A stretch of DNA of 64,000 bases, from positions 37,728,345-37,792,344 of the forward strand of contig OX578286.1 in NCBI GenBank assembly GCA_951217055.1. The letters run 5' to 3'. This stretch comes from Gerris lacustris (Eukaryota; Arthropoda; Insecta; Hemiptera; Gerridae). Positions 11,359 through 23,375 of the stretch are shown one piece after another. Each line of letters opens with the position of its first letter. The first letter of the stretch is position 1. A program made the translations under genes and the position numbers. The notes beneath the pieces were generated by a model that was given only the letters and a program-made list of their open reading frames with translations, did not search any database and had not been told where the DNA came from.

Positions 11359-12139
11359 AGAGGCCAGCTCTGGACGAAGCTTAAAACTCTTTTCTAACCT
11401 TACAATAACCAACTCGTACTACATTCCTTTTTTTGTGACGGATAGAGTTGACAATGTAAAATGTAGTTTTTAATTTGTTCTCCTGAGTTAGTCTTTGTAA
11501 ACGTCAAAATGTAAACTATTCAATTATATACTAAAAAATTGTCCTGTTAGTTCCAATTTTCAAGTTAATACTTCCCAGTTTTCATTTTATTTGACGTATT
11601 TATGTAATGAATTATATTTGTAGAAGATTTGAAACACAGTTCTTAATCTTCGTAACTAGCAATCGATGTTTTTATTTTCAATCTTTAATTTTAATATTAA
11701 AATAAGTAGTAATTGACAATATTTCACAAAAAATCATTTTCTTTACTTAAGTCTAAATCAAGATTTACACAATTATAGATCGGATTCGGTGTAAGCAATG
11801 ATAACGTGATCTGGTGACTGTTGGAAACTAGATTCAAAACCCGTTAGATTTATACTCACGTAGAAGAACTTATAGTCATTTTCTCGTGAGATTCCTTAAA
11901 ACCTTAGGGGAAAAAAGTTCTTACGAACTATCTTGATACGATGGTAATATGAACTTCGTCACGGATAAATAAAGCTCTAGCTCTAGGGGGGAAATATGCA
12001 GTCGATACAGTTTGTAACGGTAGCGAAAAAAAACTGCGAAGTAGATCATCTTCATCTTCATCTAAGTGTGATAACCTCATTTTGAAATGTTCTGGAACTC
12101 TTATAGTTCTATGTCTTTGTTGTCTTATTCATCTGGGTA
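11359..12139. other. AT-rich spacer, no gene seen
   Basis: Nothing recognised. Some phrases near 11380-11470 (AACCTTACAATAACC and GACAATGTA) recur near 13470-13560, so this is probably an old dispersed repeat. Confidence 0.5.
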
Positions 12140-12690
12140 AATGTGAGTATTACCATTATTAGTATTACCATTATTAGTATTACCATTATGTGCGTATTAT
12201 TCATCAGGATAAATCTGCGTATTACCTCTTTGGTCTTATTCATCTGGATAAATATGCGTATTACCTCTTTGGTCTTATTCATCTGGATAAATATGCGTAT
12301 TACCTCTTTGGTCTTATTCATCTAGATAAATATGCGTATTACCTCTTTGGTCTTATTCATCTGGATAAATATGTGTATTACCTCTTTGGTCTTATTCATC
12401 TGGGTAAATGTGCGTATTACCTCTTTGGTCTTCTTCATCTGGATAAATATGTGTATTACCTCTTTGGTCTTATTCATCTGGGTAAATGTGCGTATTACCT
12501 CTTTGGTCTTCTTCATCTGGATAAATATGTGTATTACCTCTTTGGTCTTATTCATCTGGGTAAATGTGCGTATTACCTCTTTGGTCTTATTCATCTGGAT
12601 AAATATGCGTATTACCTCTTTGGTCTTATTCATCTGGGTAAATGTGCGTATTACCTCTTTGGTCTTATTCATCTGGATAAATATGCGTAT
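12140..12690. repeat. Minisatellite, 39-bp unit, with a 15-bp lead array
   Basis: It opens with three 15-bp units, AGTATTACCATTATT. About 13 units of 39 bp follow (GTATTACCTCTTTGGTCTTA plus TTCATCTGGATAAATATGC). Two unit types alternate in the 3' half: GGATAAATATG and GGGTAAATGTG. Because 39 is a multiple of 3, reading frames stay open through the array on both strands as 13-residue repeats. I read these as by-products and not proteins. Confidence 0.93.
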
Positions 12691-13379
12691 TATCCTTAAA
12701 TATTGCCTATTGTCCCTAAACATCTCTGTTCCTTAGAATTTCCTAGTAAATATTTTATTATTTTTTTAATAGCTTAGGGAAATATTCTTTTTTGTGTAAA
12801 AATTTACACTCATGGTTATTTCTGGTTGAAGTTTCAAGAAGGCAGAGCGCCCAAGTTAATGGACGCTCATGAGACCATGACGTTCAGATAACGGAAAACT
12901 AGAGTTCTGTGTGGGCCTTCCTTTAATGCGTTTTTACGGACGTTAAACAATAAAAAGAAACAAAAACTGATAAAGAAACTCTTTCATTGTAGGCAATTAT
13001 TTTTTTTAAAAAAATATTATTTTTGCTTCTAAACAAAATAATATTGCATTTACACGTTATCCTTTTATTATCACTAAGTGATAGAAACTTAGCTCATTAG
13101 TGCTTTGAAGTTGCCCAACTTACAACAACCTGCATTATTACAACTTCATTATGTAAAGCTAGTACTTTAGTACTTTCCTTTGATAGTTGTTATTTTTTAA
13201 TTCTTAACTATCTATTGGGAATGATAAATTCCGTTATTAATTTAAAAGTGATTTATTTTTGATGGATTTATTTGATTCGTATAATCTATTTCTTTAAGTT
13301 AATTTGATGGTAAGCAGTTTTATGTAAATTGTAGTGTCGGTTATGTAATTCTCTAGTTATAACACATATATACATCAAA

Positions 13380-13384
<5 letters not shown>
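12691..13384. other. AT-rich spacer, no gene seen
   Basis: No feature recognised. Confidence 0.55.

Positions 13385-13442
<58 letters not shown>
13385..13442. repeat. (TA)n microsatellite
   Basis: About 58 bp of uninterrupted alternating T and A. Confidence 0.97.
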
Positions 13443-13446
<4 letters not shown>

Positions 13447-13608
13447 GAAAAGGTTGTAAATTTAAAACTCTTATATAACCTTGCAATAACCTTCTTCTAT
13501 TACATTATGCTTTCCTTATTTGCGTGAGGCATTTTTGTGACGAATAGAATTGACAATGTAGGATATAGTTTTTATATATGTATGAAATGTTCGATGAAAT
13601 CAATTTTA

Positions 13609-14045
13609 TTTTTACTTTTTTAATATAAAGAGAAAGTATTTTGATTGGAAAATTCGGTTTTGAGATTTTCATAGATTTACGCGTTTTGAGAAGAGAAAAG
13701 TGTTTTTTAAAAAATGCCTGTCTATGGTCTATGCAGACACGTGGGAGCCTAAGCTATTGGGCCAATTTTGACGTAATTTGGCATATATGTTTTGAAAAAT
13801 CATAACCCGTGCGGCGAAATCGAGAAATGAATTTTAGCTCCAAATTTTTATTTAAAAAATCCTATAATTTAGTCCATTTTAAATATGAATCTAACAATAT
13901 AAGCACGAGAAAAAACTAGATTCCGTATATTGATGAAAATAAATCTGATTTTATTGATAATCGAAAACAAAACGTTTCTGGGATCTGGGACCAAAATTAT
14001 ATGAGAAAGTTAATTCTGAGATGTCTTAGACTAATTTTTATATAA
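13609..14045 (+). mobile_element. HINE-C copy, aged full-length
   Basis: The 5' end has TTTTTACTTTTTTAATATAAA and AGAGAAAGTATT, a decayed version of the terminal hairpin. TGCCTGTC near 13717 is what is left of the microsatellite. The phrase GGCATATATGTTTTGAAAAA matches other copies. The 3' end has ATATGAGAAAGTTAATTCTG followed by the hairpin TCTGAG/CTTAGA. Divergence is high, so this is an older insertion. Confidence 0.55.
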
Positions 14046-14683
14046 AATTTTGATCGATATAATATTGTCTATTTTGACAAAATTAATACATAATAAGTTA
14101 TGGGGATTTTCGTTTACCATAGTATTTTATTTTGTTGGTTTATTCTATACGTATTTTTCTTCTCGATGTCTTATTTTCTTAGCAAAAAAAAAAAATGATA
14201 AGTTGTTCTAAAAAAGCTCTTAAAGAGGAAGGAATCGGGGATAAAAACAACAAACAATTTCCCGCAATTGTATTTTTTTTTGCGGGAATTTCTTTTGTTT
14301 TTATGAATGGGAGTGTAAGAAGAAATAGGATAATTATTTATCTTTATTTTTTTATTTTTTTTTTTAATTCTTGGTTATTTAGTGAGCCATTGAATTGTAA
14401 GGGACATTGAAATGTGGGAAATTTCGCATGTCTATTAAATAATAAAGCGTTAGATTTAATTTATTTTTTGGGGTATTTTTTCCCCTATCTATTCGCATTA
14501 GCCATATTTGGTAATTTGTTTAAAGAATTAGAAAATTATTTTATTAAAATCATATTTACATGGTTTATTATTATTGTTTTATTATTAGTTAGTCATCACT
14601 CGCGACTGTTAAATTAAATTTTAAGAAAGTTAATGACGGTAATTAAAAACAAGATTTGTTGTCTTAAATTTTAAACCTCTAAC
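14046..14683. other. AT-rich spacer, no gene seen
   Basis: Reading frames at 14195-14410 and 14414-14617 are dominated by Phe, Ile, Leu and Asn from T/A runs and have no recognisable domain. I treat them as non-coding. Confidence 0.5.
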
Positions 14684-15200
14684 AACTGAGTTATCCAAGA
14701 AATATTATAATTCATCCGATCCATAAACTCAAGGATTCGCGTTCGATTCCTGGCTGTGGATTGTATTTTTATCTGCATTTATTTATTCGTCTTCAAGAAG
14801 ATGTATACAAATGGGATTAAATGTCTCTATATACTAGTACGTAGATATAACTTCTTTGTTGTAGCTCAAGTTAGATTTCCGTGTTCGATTCTAGGTGATA
14901 AGGATTATTTTTATCTGTCTTTCTCAATTCCTCTTGAAGAAAACTGATCAAAATGAAATTGCATATCTATATAGACAATAATCATTCCTTTTTTTTATAC
15001 AGCGAAATAGATTTACCGTGTTCGATTCCCGGCAGCAGAGGTTATTTTTATCTTTATTTCTCTATTCCTTGAAGAACACAGATACAAATGGGATCATACA
15101 TCTATAGAGATGGAATCATTCCTTTGTTGTAGCGCAAGCCAGATTTCCGTGTTCGATTCTTGGAAGTGGAGAATATTTTTATCCGTATTTCAACCAACTT
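14684..15200 (+). repeat. Tandem tRNA-like (B-box) units, about 137 bp
   Basis: Four copies of a B-box sequence GTTCGATTCC or GTTCGATTCT occur at 14741, 14883, 15020 and 15151, spaced 131-142 bp. Each is followed by TATTTTTATCTG and an ATACAAATGGGAT-like stretch. This looks like a SINE-type unit amplified in tandem. A boxes are weak (TTGTAGCTCAAG near 14858, TTGTAGCGCAAG near 15126), so Pol III activity is uncertain. Confidence 0.65.
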
Positions 15201-15587
15201 CAGTTTTTCATCATCAATGAACTAATGTATCGCATTAGTCGAGCTATTACTTTTTTAAAAAAAAAAAAAAAAATCGAAGTACTGATTAATATTTATTCAA
15301 ATGAAAGGGAAATTACTTCAATTAATTTCTTTAAAAAAAAAATTAATTCACTTTTTTTTACAAAAGGAATTTTCCAAAAAAAATTAAATGATTCTACTTC
15401 CGGATCATTGTTATTGATTTTACCTTAATTACCCCCTCCCCTGAAAAACGCTTCCTTTTATTCCATTATAATTACTTTGGGAAACATGTCTAATAAAGAA
15501 CTTTCAAAATTCAAACTTTCACGGCGATGGAAACAAGAAAAAAAGTTATTTAATGCGTGATTAAACAGGAGAACTTTTTTTAATTAG

Positions 15588-15734
<147 letters not shown>

Positions 15735-15839
15735 TATATTATATATGTGTTTGTGTGTAACAAGATAAACTGATAAAATGGATTTTTAAATGAATAGACT
15801 TTTTTCCTCTCCGTTTATTAATTATGTAAGTTCATATTA

Positions 15840-16570
15840 AAAATGAATCATGTAAGACACATCTGTTGTGTTTATTCATTTAAGTATTTCGAATGATTCC
15901 TCCGACATGCCTTAGATTTATCCTATTTTTCTTTTATAGTGTTATTCATTAAAGCATTTCGAATATTTACCTCAAAATGCTTTAGATTTATCCTATTTTT
16001 CTTTTATAGTGTTATTCATTAAAGCATTTCGAATATTTACCTCAAAATGCTTTAGATTTATCCTAGATTTAATTTATAGTGTTATTTATTAAAGCATTTC
16101 GAAAATTTACCTCAAAATGCTTTAGATTTATCCTATATTTCTTTTATAGTGTTATTTATTAAAGCATTTCGAAAATTTACCTCAAAATGCTTTAGATTTA
16201 TATATTTCTTTTATAGTGTTATTTAATAAAGCATTTCAAAAATTTACCTCAAAAAGTTTTAGTTTTATTCTAGATTTCTTTTATAAAGTGTTATTCACTT
16301 GAGTATTTCGAATATTTACCTCAAAAAGTTTGTTTTATTCTAGATTTCTTTTATAAAGTGTTATTCACTTGAGTATTTCGAATATTTACCTCAAAAAGTT
16401 TTAGTTTTATTCTATATTTCTTTTATAAAGTGTTATTCACTTGAGTATTTCGAATATTTACCTCAAAAAGTTTTAGTTTTATTCTAGATTTCTTTTATAA
16501 CGTGTTATTCACTTGAGTATTTCGAATATTTACTCCAAAATAATACTATTACATCCTAGATTTATTTTAT
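15840..16570. repeat. Minisatellite, about 70-bp unit
   Basis: The unit GTGTTATTCATTAAAGCATT plus TCGAATATTTACCTCAAAAT and GCTTTAGATTTATCCTA repeats about ten times (for example 15939 and 16009). The second half switches to a variant with CACTTGAGTATTTCG and AAAAAGTTTTAG. Confidence 0.9.
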
Positions 16571-16989
16571 TGGGTTATTCTCTAAATTATTTTAAATATA
16601 GTATTTACAACAAAAATAATGTTCTTTCTCTAACATTAATTTATTTAATCTTAATACTCGTACAAACATTTAGACCACCCATGTTAACCATTCATTGATA
16701 AAATTTGTTAAGGGTCATCACGTATTTGACATTACAAACTCCTTAGTAAACACGCATCTATCATTATCACTACACTCTATGAATGAATTATCAGATAACA
16801 TCTCACTGATAATAAAATAAACATATGATACTAAACTAAATAAACATATGTTTGTCCAAGAATACTAAAAACATATGTTAGAATTAAATCTTAAACTCAT
16901 TTAAATGTCATTTTAGATTACCAATTACAAGATAAGATGAACTTATGTTTGTTCAGTTATATTTTTTAAAAACTTATTTCACATGGGAG
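16571..16989. other. AT-rich spacer
   Basis: It holds repeated ACATATG words but no clear unit or gene. Confidence 0.5.
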
Positions 16990-18125
16990 TTGAGTTCTTA
17001 TCTATTTTATTATTAGAACATTTTTCACTGAATAAGTTCCACTTGAAATTAATTAGAAAAAAACAAACTAAATTGCACTATTCACTGAATAAGTTACACA
17101 TGTAGCTCGTTAGAAACAACTATAGTTAGTCATTCACATCAAGATACATTTCTCTTTGAGTATTATTCTCTGAGTAAGTTCCACATGAAACTAATTAGAA
17201 ACAACTATAGTCAGTCGTCCACATCAAGATACATTTCGCTTTGAGTATTATTCACTGAGTAAGTTCCACATGAAACTCATTAGATACAACTATAGTCAGT
17301 CATACACATCAAGATACATTTCTCTTTGAGTATTATTCACTGAGTAAGTTCCACATGAAACTCATTAGATACAACTATAGTCAGTCATACACATCAAGAT
17401 ACATTTCTCTTTGAGTATTATTCACTTAGTAAGTTCCACATGAAACTCATTAGATACAACTATAGTCAGTCATACACATCAAGATACATTTCTCTTTGAG
17501 TATAATTTACTGAGTAAGTTCCACATGAAACTCATTAGATACAACTATAGTCAGTCATACACATCAAGATACATTTCTCTTTGAGTATTATTCACTGAGT
17601 AAGTTCCACATGAAACTCATTAGATACAACTATAGTCAGTCATACACATCAAGATACATTTCTCTTTGAGTATTATTCACTGAGTAAGTTCCTCATGAAA
17701 CTCATTAGATACAACTATAGTCAGTCATACACATCAAGATACATTTCTCTTTGAGTATTATTCACTGAGTAAGTTCCTCATGAAACTCATTAGATACAAC
17801 TATAGTCAGTCATACACATCAAGATACATTTCTCTTTGAGTATTATTCACTGAGTAAGTTCCTCATGAAACTCATTAGAAACAACTATAGTCAGTCGTCC
17901 ACATCAAGATACATTTCTCTTTGAGTATTATTCACTGAGTAAGTTCCTCATGAAACTCATTAGAAACAACTATAGTCAGTCATACACATCAAGATACATT
18001 TCTCTTTGAGTATTATTCACTGAGTAAGTTCCTCATGAAACTCGTTAGAAACAACTAAATTCGTCTTTAAAACTGGTCAGTCCTGCGCACTTCAAGATGA
18101 ATTTCTCTTTGAGTTTAAAGAGGAA
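16990..18125. repeat. Minisatellite, 85-bp unit
   Basis: The unit contains TTCTCTTTGAGTATTATTCA, CTGAGTAAGTTCCACATGAA and ACTATAGTCAGTCATACACA. About 13 copies occur at 85-bp spacing (17321, 17406 and so on). The central copies are nearly identical. A CCACATG to CCTCATG change marks the distal half. Confidence 0.92.
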
Positions 18126-18126
18126 T

Positions 18127-18197
18127 TCATTGGGGAGTAACAGTCTAAAGAAGAACAGTCCGTTGTCAGTTGTTTAGATTGTAACTCCCTTACTTAT
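18127..18197. mobile_element. MITE-A hairpin fragment
   Basis: GGGGAGTAACAGTCTAAAG and TTTAGATTGTAACTCCC are the two arms of the internal MITE-A hairpin, here without the rest of the element. Confidence 0.6.
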
Positions 18198-19104
18198 TTA
18201 TACATTGAATAAGTTTTTTGTGAAACTCTTTAGAAACAACTAACTTAGTCATTGAGGAAGTTTTGTTCCATAAAAACCCAGTTGAAACAATCAGTTTTAA
18301 ACTCTATAGTAAACATATTTTGTCCCTCGAAAAACTTACTCTGACTTCCTTTTTTTTTGTAAATTCAGGTAGTATTTATGAAACCTGATTAGAGATATTG
18401 TTGATATAACCTTATAGAAGATATTGTTTCACCTTTTGACCTATGTTCTTTCATCCGATTTCTTTAGGTTGGATGAATTAAAAATTGAAGGAAATATCTA
18501 ATCAGTACTTTTAACATTTTTTTTTTTTTTTTTTTTTGTCAATGATCCAAAGTTAAATTAACTGTCTTCCCTTTTTTTCATGGTAGATTGACTAAACGTA
18601 AACCACAAAACTGATCTTTAGATCCCAATAACAAGATCCGAAAGTTTCTTAAGTATACAAAATAAAAATATGTCTCCTGTTTTCTTTTTTTTTGCTGGTA
18701 TCGAATCGTGCGGTTAATTTTTTTTGGAGGAAAAAAAAAGCTGAAAATTTACCAGGAGAAAGGCTATTATTTACTTAAAATATTAGATATTATTAAAAAA
18801 TTATCTTTGATTTTTTTTGGCTAAATTTTTTTATTTTGTTGGTTCTATTATTTTTGCTTTTGTTAAATTTATTATTTATGTTAACTTTATGATTTATACT
18901 GCTAAATTGGATAAAAATTGAGGTCATAAAAAATAAAAAAAATTAATGAAAGCATAATGTTATTTGAATGATAAACTTGATGTAAATATTTTTTATATTA
19001 GTCCTTATTTAAGTGTCTTAGAAAATTAGTTATTTTAGATAAAACAGCGCTTACTATACGTACTTTGAATTATATGAGATACCGTTTGTTTTATAGTTTT
19101 ATTA
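18198..19104. other. AT-rich spacer with poly-T
   Basis: A T run of about 20 lies near 18517-18538. No gene or repeat unit is recognised. Confidence 0.55.
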
Positions 19105-19112
19105 TAACTAAG

Positions 19113-19346
19113 AGAACTTATTTAGATTGTTACTCCCCTATGTTTTTTATAATATAAATAACTATGACTAAATAACTATTACGACAAAAGGATGTTTGGT
19201 CTAATATATACTTAAAGACAATGAATATCTCACTTCAGTTTTTATAGGGGAGTAAAAGTCTAAAGAAGAACATTCCGTACACCTTCTTTAGATTGTTACT
19301 CCCTTATGTTTTTTTTATAAGAGGAGTAACAATCTAAAGAAGTGCC
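19113..19346 (+). mobile_element. MITE-A copy with perfect target duplication
   Basis: The termini are AGAACTTATTTAGATTG and CAATCTAAAGAAGTGCC. The flanking 8-mers TAACTAAG at 19105-19112 and 19347-19354 are identical, which supports assignment to the hAT superfamily. Confidence 0.85.
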
Positions 19347-19354
19347 TAACTAAG

Positions 19355-19929
19355 TTATTTCATATTCAGAATTCTTTAAACAAAAACTTACATCTTTACG
19401 TTTATATATACGTATAACAAAAACTATTATTGTTTCTACGTTAGCAATATGGTGGGAAGTTCATTATAGGTTTTTAAAAAACCCATTCTGAAGTTCATTA
19501 TGGCTAAACATATGGCGAATGAAACCATCTGTCAACTGTAGGCGGTTATAAGCTAAAGGTAGACAACAGCTATGCAGTTTTATTATTAAAAGCTGTATTA
19601 AAAATGTATACTTTCCTTCTCTCTTGTATGCTTTTAGTTATTTTTTTAAACTAATAGATAAATATTCTCGTGTTCAACACCTACTCATATTATTCAGTTT
19701 TATGAGTTCAATGCCCAAAATTGGTTGCCAGATCTGAAATGAGTGAAAAGTCTTAAGCTGACGTAGGTCGAATAAAAATGATTAGTTTAAAATAAAACAA
19801 TTTTTTTTTTTTTTTTTTTTTTTTATAAAACAGGTGTTGTCGGAAAAGAATAGCTTTGTACCTACGTCAGGTACTTACTTCTTACCGCTCTTTTAGCATA
19901 ATTAGTGTTACCTGACTTCGAATCTTTAT
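19355..19929. other. AT-rich spacer with T24 run
   Basis: Poly-T at 19801-19824. Nothing else is recognised. Confidence 0.55.
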
Positions 19930-20452
19930 CTTCTCTATAATTTTGGTGACTGTTATGTTTGTTAGACTTAGTTCTAATCCTTTATCTTCTCTCTAGTTCT
20001 GTGACAGTTGTCTGTAAGACTTACTTCTAATCCTTTATCTTCTCTCTAGTTCTGTGACAGTTGTCTATAAGACTTACTTCTAATCCTTTATCTTCTCTCT
20101 AGTTCTGTGACAGTTGTCTGTAAGACTTAGTTTTAATCCTTTATCTTCTCTCTAGTTCTGTGACAGTTGTCTGTAAGACTTACTTCTAATCCTTTATCTT
20201 CTCTCTAGTTCTGTGACAGTTGTCTATAAGACTTACTTCTAATCCTTTATCTTCTCTCTAGTTCTGTGACAGTTGTCTGTAAGACTTAGTTTTAATCCTT
20301 TATCTTCTCTCTAGTTCTGTGACAGTTGTCTGTAAGACTTACTTCTAATCCTTTATCTTCTCTCTAGTTCTGTGACAGTTGTCTGTAAGACTTACTTCTA
20401 ATCCTTTATCTTCTCTCTAGTTCTGTGACAGTTGTCTGTAAGACTTACTTCT
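19930..20452. repeat. Minisatellite, 53-bp unit
   Basis: The unit TTTATCTTCTCTCTAGTTCT plus GTGACAGTTGTCTGTAAGAC and TTACTTCTAATCC repeats about ten times (19981, 20034 and so on) with few differences. A three-unit higher-order pattern is visible, because variants TTAGTTTTAAT and GTCTATAAG recur at regular intervals. Confidence 0.93.
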
Positions 20453-21439
20453 TACTGTGACACAGCTTGTAGATGCTATATTTTCATTTGCCTAAGTAAA
20501 ATTTGATGTACAATAATATGTTTTTATAAGAAAGTTTAATCCGAATTAACTTGGTAAGATAAAATATACAAAAAAGGACATAAGGTAAAAGAGAATGGTT
20601 TCGTTTGCTTTGAATTATCCTCATTCTGTATTACCAATATACGTTATCCTTGAATTAATAAAAGAAATGGGACGATAATACAATGGCTAAAACACCCACG
20701 GTGTCTCCAACTTAACCTCTCAACGGAAATTCATCAGACAAAAAGTTTAATGTACTTTAAATTATGTAAAGTAACTCAGAATTAAATTAAACACATTTTT
20801 TAAAAAAATTAACTATATTATAGGAAAAATTAAATTTAAGGGGAATTACAGAACAACATTATTACAACAGTTATTAAAGTTTAACAATGCAGTTGCATTT
20901 CTACAGCTATATTTTTCTCTTTTTTTTGTTGTAAGAATTCTACTTTAATGATACTCTTTCATATCCATTGCATTATTTTTTTTCTCGTTATTTTGTTTTT
21001 TTATATTTTGAAATGCATCTTACCTTTGAGGGTCATTAGTATCATAAAAAAAAATGGAGAATCTCTCTAATGTAAAATATAAAACCGGACAATAACGGTA
21101 ATATAATACAAAGAAAACGAAGACAATGAGACAGGTTTAGAGTACAAATTAGATTATTGTGTCGGTCGATGCACTCTACTGTAATTGAGCGTCATTGACT
21201 CTTCATTATAGGAGTTATTGATCGTATTGGTAGCTCAAGGAGCTCGTAAAAGACTCAATTCAAAGAAAGAAATAGATCTAGATTCGAGAAAAAATTAGGT
21301 TTTTAGGACATTATAACAACTACATTCCATTTTAAGTAAAGAACTAGAATAGGCAAATGGAATTGGAGAAAATCAAAATGTGTAGCAGTTAGTTTTTTTT
21401 TTCTTATAGAGGGAGGTTATAATGCAGGTTTATTAGTTA
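20453..21439. other. AT-rich spacer, no gene seen
   Basis: No feature recognised. Confidence 0.5.
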
Positions 21440-21559
21440 TTAAATGTGGCACTTCTTTAGATTGTTACTCCTCTTATAAGAAAAGAGGGGAGTAACAATT
21501 TAAAGAAGGTGTATAGAATGATCTTCGTTAGACTGTCACTCCCTTTATAAAAACTCCAA

Positions 21560-21684
21560 TAGAATATAGAGGCCTGTGGTTCAAATCCCAGCGCTGGAGT
21601 GTATTTTTCTCTGTCTGTTTCCCGTAGTCAATAATAATTGAAGCGAGCGTAGCGAGCTTCCTACATTCAACGAAATATGCTCCG

Positions 21685-21724
<40 letters not shown>

Positions 21725-22462
21725 AGTAACGTTCACGCGTGTGACGATAACTTGAGTAAAAGTTGACCGATTTAGTTGAAATTTGGTATACATGATCCTC
21801 TTACTAATACTCAGGCTAAGTTCGTTGGACAGCGTGATCCGTCCAAGAGTTCGCGCGCAACGCTCGCGTAAACGAGAGGTTCAAAAATTAAATTGGAATT
21901 TCAGGACGGGAAAAGATTCTATCATCATCTACTCGATGAGACGAACATTTTTTACAAATAACATTTTTTAGTAAAACCAACAGCGACACCGCTATGAATT
22001 AATAAAGATCGCTAAAACTATTAAAGCGGGCCTAAACGTTTAAAATAGAGAAAACAACCTTTTTACCGATATCTTACGTTCTAACGTAACGATTTTAATA
22101 AAACTTCATAGACACCATCTGATGCACAATTGAAACAGGCATGCAAAATTTCAATTTGATACATGCAGTAGTTTGTTTGTAGCAAAGAGATACAAATTAT
22201 AAATATTGAAATAGAGATGTGTGGTTAGTGGAATAGTAAGAATGCGGGGTGGTTCCCTTACTACTAGCCGCTGCACTACTACCAGACCCATTATCTATCA
22301 ACTCATCATGATTCACAATAATCTTTTTTTTCAATATTCAATACATATTTATTACTATACGCTCGCTTCAATGATAGAGCCACGCGATGCCTAGTTATAA
22401 TTTGATTTAAATTAAAACTTAATCTTTCCGTAGTATGAATACTACCAAAATCGTAAAATATG
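21560..22462 (+). mobile_element. SINE-B copy, 5'-truncated, carrying a HINE-A
   Basis: It starts inside the tRNA-like head (TAGAGGCCTGTGGTTCAAAT) and continues with the SINE-B body GTATTTTTCTCTGTCTGTTT. It ends GAATACTACCAAAATCG. Identical 11-bp duplications AAAAACTCCAA flank it (21549-21559 and 22463-22473). The HINE-A at 21640-22394 interrupts it. Confidence 0.8.
21640..22394 (+). mobile_element. HINE-A copy 1, Helentron-like, in a TT site
   Basis: The 5' end GAAGCGAGCG is repeated inverted as CGCTCGCTTC at 22360-22369. That is 25 bp inside the 3' end, the asymmetric terminal repeat described for Helentron/Helitron2. A (TGTC)n run of about 10 units lies at 21685-21724, and the 3' end is CTAG. 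Comparison with the uninterrupted SINE-B at 26729 shows the empty site AATAATAATTATAATTTG. Insertion at TT left no other duplication. The reading frames across it are artefacts. Confidence 0.75.
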
Positions 22463-22532
22463 AAAAACTCCAAGTGTGATATTCCTTTGTTCCAAAGTAC
22501 ATTGAACTAAACATCCCTTTTTCTTAATAGTT

Positions 22533-22574
22533 GAAGCGAGCGTAAGCGAGCTTCTTACATTCAACGAAATATGC

Positions 22575-22606
<32 letters not shown>

Positions 22607-23305
22607 AGTAACGTTTACGCGTGTGACGATAACTTGAGTAAAAGTTGACCGATTTTGTTGAAATTTAGTATACATCTTTCTTTTACTAATACTCAGGCTA
22701 AGTTCGTTGGACAGCGTGATCCGTCCAAGAGTTCGCGCGCAATGCTTGCGTAAACGTGAGCTTCAAATTTAAAATTGGAATTTCAGGACGGGAAAAAATT
22801 CTATTATCACCTACTTGAAGAGACGAACATTTTTTTCAAATAACATTTTTTAGTAAAACCAACAACGACACTGCTATGAATTAATTAAGATCGCTAAAAC
22901 TATTAAAGCGGACCTAAACGTTTAAAATAGAGGAAACAACCTTTTTACCGATATCTTACGTTCTAACGTAACAATTTTAATAAAACTTCATGTACATCGT
23001 CTAAATTACAATTGAAACAAGTATGTAAAATTTCAAGTTGATACAAGCAGTAGTATTTGAATAATGAAGTGATACATTTATAATATTAGTTTAAAAGCTA
23101 TTACGGGTGTTTTTAAGATTCTTATAGTCGTGTTGAGTGTTGGTTTGTTAGGAAGTAAAGCTTTGTACCGAGTACCCCCACTTTACCCCTCACTACCCTC
23201 TTCCACTTATCTTCAACTATGACATTCATCATGATTAACAAATTTCAATATTCAGTAGTTTATTGCAATAGGCTCGCTTCAATGATAGAGCCACGCGATG
23301 CCTAG
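22533..23305 (+). mobile_element. HINE-A copy 2, in MITE-A
   Basis: It has the same ends as copy 1: GAAGCGAGCG at 22533, GGCTCGCTTC at 23271-23280 and a final CTAG before TT. A (TGTC)n run is at about 22579-22607. The target in the undisturbed MITE-A reads TAATAGTTATTTAG, again a TT. The two copies are about 770 bp each, close in sequence and only 138 bp apart. Confidence 0.75.
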
Positions 23306-23375
23306 TTATTTAGTCTGTAATTTATATTCTAAAAGTACATAGAAGAGTAACAATCTGAAGAAATACCTTAAAAGT

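Larger units (their letters stand above)
21448..23367 (-). mobile_element. MITE-A copy split by nested insertions
   Basis: Read on the plus strand, it begins GGCACTTCTTTAGATTG and ends CAATCTGAAGAAATACC. The flanking 8-mers TTAAATGT (21440-21447) and TTAAAAGT (23368-23375) match at 7 of 8 positions. The interior is broken by a SINE-B at 21560-22462 and by a HINE-A at 22533-23305. The phrase GAACTAAACATCCCTTT is cut from its continuation ATTTAGTCTG by the latter. Removing both insertions restores a normal-sized MITE-A. Confidence 0.8.

Noticed and set aside
12190..12723. Repeat-protein genes on either strand over the 39-bp array
   Set aside because: The frames exist only because the unit is a multiple of three without stops. 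They begin and end with the array and have no splice, promoter or domain support.
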